Source of the DNA: Candidatus Nomurabacteria bacterium
Lineage (GTDB): Bacteria > Patescibacteriota > Saccharimonadia > Saccharimonadales > Saccharimonadaceae
DNA length: 7,301 nt
NCBI GenBank assembly: GCA_031262565.1
Contig: JAISHL010000009.1
Coordinates: 1-7,301, forward strand
Direction of reading: 5' to 3'
Shown piece after piece: positions 5,908 to 7,301 of this stretch (its first letter is position 1; every line of letters begins with the position of its first letter). The translations under genes were made by a program, and so were the position numbers. The notes below the pieces were generated by a model. It saw only the letters and a list, made by a program, of their open reading frames with translations. It made no database searches and was not told the DNA's origin.

Positions 5908-6928
5908 TCCATTGATCCAATCCGTTAATTTGCGCGACAAAAATGCAAAGGCTAGAATTTTTAATAAAGAAAAAGCTTCGATTATTGTTTATCCGCGCAT
6001 ACATATGTTCAGTTTAGATTTATCAATATATCAAGGCAATATGTCATCTGGCAGTATGGGATTTTCTTTGTTAAATCTTCCCATAAAAATAACTGTCTCT
6101 AAATGCGACGTTGACATTGTAGATATACACGACGAAGATTTATTACACGATGCAAAAGAATTGTTAGATAAATTTCGTCGACGTTTTAATGTTGCAGATC
6201 AATATAAAATTCAAATTAGTTTAAGTGAGAATTGGCATCATGTTGGGCTTGGTTTAACTACGCAGATTATGGGTGGCATAATGCTGACCGTTGGGCGATT
6301 GTCGAATGTGTCGCTAAGCTATGTAGATTTATTTAATCTTGGAATTGGGCAAGTTTCAAATCTTGGCTTAACGGCTTTGCTTGATACGGGATTTATGATT
6401 GAATTTGGTTACGAAATTGATCAAAATAGTCGTATAAATATACACCCAGATCTATATAGTCACACCGAGTCGCCACGTGGCGCATCATTGAGTATAAAAA
6501 ATTGCCCGTGGCAAGCGATTATTGCGATACCGCGCAACAGCCAGTCGTTGAGCGGTAAATGTGAGGAAGATTTCTGGAGCGATTTATTTCCTGATAATAT
6601 AGAGTCGTCACAAAAGATTTCATATATGACACTTAATCAACTAATCCCAGACATTATCACGAATAATTTTAACGATTTTATAAGTGCGCTAAATAATATC
6701 ACTAATCTTGGAACAAAACCAGCTGAGGAAGCGATTCAACACGAAAAAACTAAAAGATTATTGTCAAAAATGCGCCGCAAGTTTGGCTTTGCGTCAATTA
6801 GCTCACTAGGTCCAACAATTTACACTTTTGCCGAAAAATCGGTTGACGATAAAGATTTAAGAGAGATACAAGACGACAATTTTGATTTGGTATGTTTTAA
6901 TTTAAGCGAAGGACGCAAATATGAATAA
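5900..6928 (+). CDS. Beta-RFAP synthase-like protein (GHMP superfamily)
   Basis: This 342-residue protein resembles archaeal beta-ribofuranosylaminobenzene 5'-phosphate synthase along its length. Visible are PRIHMFSLDLS (32-42) and GSMGFSL (51-57), matching the family's PRIH...LDL...GGIG start; GLGLTTQ (116-122), matching GLGSGTQ; a GxGxxSxxG stretch (148-156) then LLDTGFMIEFG (160-170), matching the G-SGIG...GGF region; SGKCEEDFW in the middle; and SSLGPTIY (301-308), matching SSWGPTVY. Known members condense PRPP with a 4-hydroxy- or 4-aminobenzoate, releasing CO2, to form a C-riboside 5'-phosphate in methanopterin synthesis. Several conserved positions differ (Trp to Leu in SSWGPT, Arg/Ser changes in the G-rich loop), so substrate or even reaction may differ. 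It overlaps the kinase gene by 8 bp. I start at GTG 5900 for its ribosome-binding site; GTG 5888 would add four residues. Codon use is more AT-biased than in the helicase gene. Confidence 0.75.
   Translation: MNSPLIQSVNLRDKNAKARIFNKEKASIIVYPRIHMFSLDLSIYQGNMSSGSMGFSLLNLPIKITVSKCDVDIVDIHDEDLLHDAKELLDKFRRRFNVADQYKIQISLSENWHHVGLGLTTQIMGGIMLTVGRLSNVSLSYVDLFNLGIGQVSNLGLTALLDTGFMIEFGYEIDQNSRINIHPDLYSHTESPRGASLSIKNCPWQAIIAIPRNSQSLSGKCEEDFWSDLFPDNIESSQKISYMTLNQLIPDIITNNFNDFISALNNITNLGTKPAEEAIQHEKTKRLLSKMRRKFGFASISSLGPTIYTFAEKSVDDKDLREIQDDNFDLVCFNLSEGRKYE
6908..6913 (+). promoter_or_regulatory. Ribosome-binding site of the last gene
   Basis: GAAGGA lies 7 nt before the ATG at 6921, inside the end of the RFAP-synthase-like gene. 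This is strong support for that start despite the unusually long region before the P-loop. Confidence 0.7.
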
Positions 6929-7301
6929 GGCGCAAATTATTGAACAGAATTTGCCTTATTGTGCCGATCAAGCTTATGTTGATAAAACTTTACTGCGAGT
7001 TGATAAATCACATAGCATTCAAACAAAAATAATTGCCGCATTTGCGTGTCTTGGAAAAACATATTTTGCCGATAATAACTCAGATATAGCTTTAGATCTA
7101 GAATCCTTGTCTTTTCGGTATCGAATTGATGATGGTTATGATAGTGAAATAATGAAGTGCGATGAAAAATTATTATCAAATCCCGATTTCCCAGAAAATT
7201 ATGTAGATAAAATAATTGATAATTACGGCAAATACGAATACATCTTCATAGCTTTATCCATTCCTACCTTAAAAGTGCTTGATTCGCTACGCATTCCATA
7301 C
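6921..7301 (+). CDS. P-loop kinase-like protein, 3' part missing at window edge
   Basis: The frame is open for 127 codons to the right edge, and the gene overlaps the preceding one by 8 bp. Residues 36-50 read KIIAAFACLGKTYFA, a P-loop with Ala in place of the first Gly. This resembles a family of small phage- and Firmicute-type nucleotide-kinase-like proteins with AFPGTGKS-type loops, a following LD(S/D)S strand (here ALDLES, 57-62), a FPENY motif (here near residue 90) and an IIFVSSH-like strand (here YIFIALS, near 108). I infer an ATP-binding kinase-like role from memory of that family; the substrate is unknown. The second Gly of the usual loop is Cys. About 35 residues precede the P-loop strand, longer than I expect, yet the ribosome-binding site supports ATG 6921. 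Adjacent to an adenylate-kinase-like gene, it may act in the same pathway. Confidence 0.75.
   Translation, partial: MNKAQIIEQNLPYCADQAYVDKTLLRVDKSHSIQTKIIAAFACLGKTYFADNNSDIALDLESLSFRYRIDDGYDSEIMKCDEKLLSNPDFPENYVDKIIDNYGKYEYIFIALSIPTLKVLDSLRIPY

Noticed and set aside
6937..7179. Minus-strand frame of 80 codons near the right edge
   Set aside because: Antisense to the last kinase-like gene, which has a strong ribosome-binding site and a recognisable P-loop.
1..7301. Alternative genetic code with UGA read as glycine
   Set aside because: The ABC ATPase ends at TGA exactly where the permease ATG overlaps it, and no conserved glycine position needs TGA.

Overview
The window looks like a piece of a small, compact, AT-leaning bacterial genome. 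I favour a member of the Candidate Phyla Radiation, possibly Saccharibacteria. The reasons are the tight gene packing, a PIF1-like helicase of the short type seen in that group, leaderless-looking promoters and ordinary stop codon use. TGA is a real stop in the ATGA junction of the ABC operon, which argues against the UGA-as-glycine lineages. This assignment is inference from sequence style, not from a marker gene.

Layout. Positions 1848 to 1 (minus strand) hold one long open reading frame of at least 616 codons. It runs off the left edge, has no domain I recognise, and carries a perfect 24-bp tandem duplication. A 126-bp AT-rich divergent region separates it from a two-gene plus-strand operon (1975-3743) encoding the ATPase and permease of a DrrAB-like ABC exporter. 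Next is a stand-alone PIF1/RecD-like SF1B helicase gene (3812-5227). An approximately 79-bp palindromic repeat is inserted in frame into it. The right part (5284 to the edge) is a three-gene operon with 8-bp overlaps: an adenylate-kinase-like P-loop kinase, a divergent member of the beta-RFAP synthase family (GHMP superfamily), and a second P-loop kinase-like protein cut by the window end.

Expression. The three plus-strand units each start 6 nt after a -10 hexamer (TATAAT, TAGAAT, TATATA), with no Shine-Dalgarno possible on such a transcript. This predicts leaderless mRNAs. By contrast, all three downstream genes inside operons have good Shine-Dalgarno sequences. The exporter promoter has a (TG)7 tract between its -35 and -10 boxes, so slippage could switch it.

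Most interesting are the right-hand operon and the promoter and repeat structures. The operon joins a beta-RFAP-synthase-like enzyme, whose known relatives make a C-riboside 5'-phosphate from PRPP for methanopterin, to two small-molecule-kinase-like proteins. No methanopterin gene is visible. It may make or phosphorylate an undescribed nucleotide-like compound, but that is a hypothesis. I see no tRNA, rRNA, CRISPR array, transposase or convincing GC-rich terminator.
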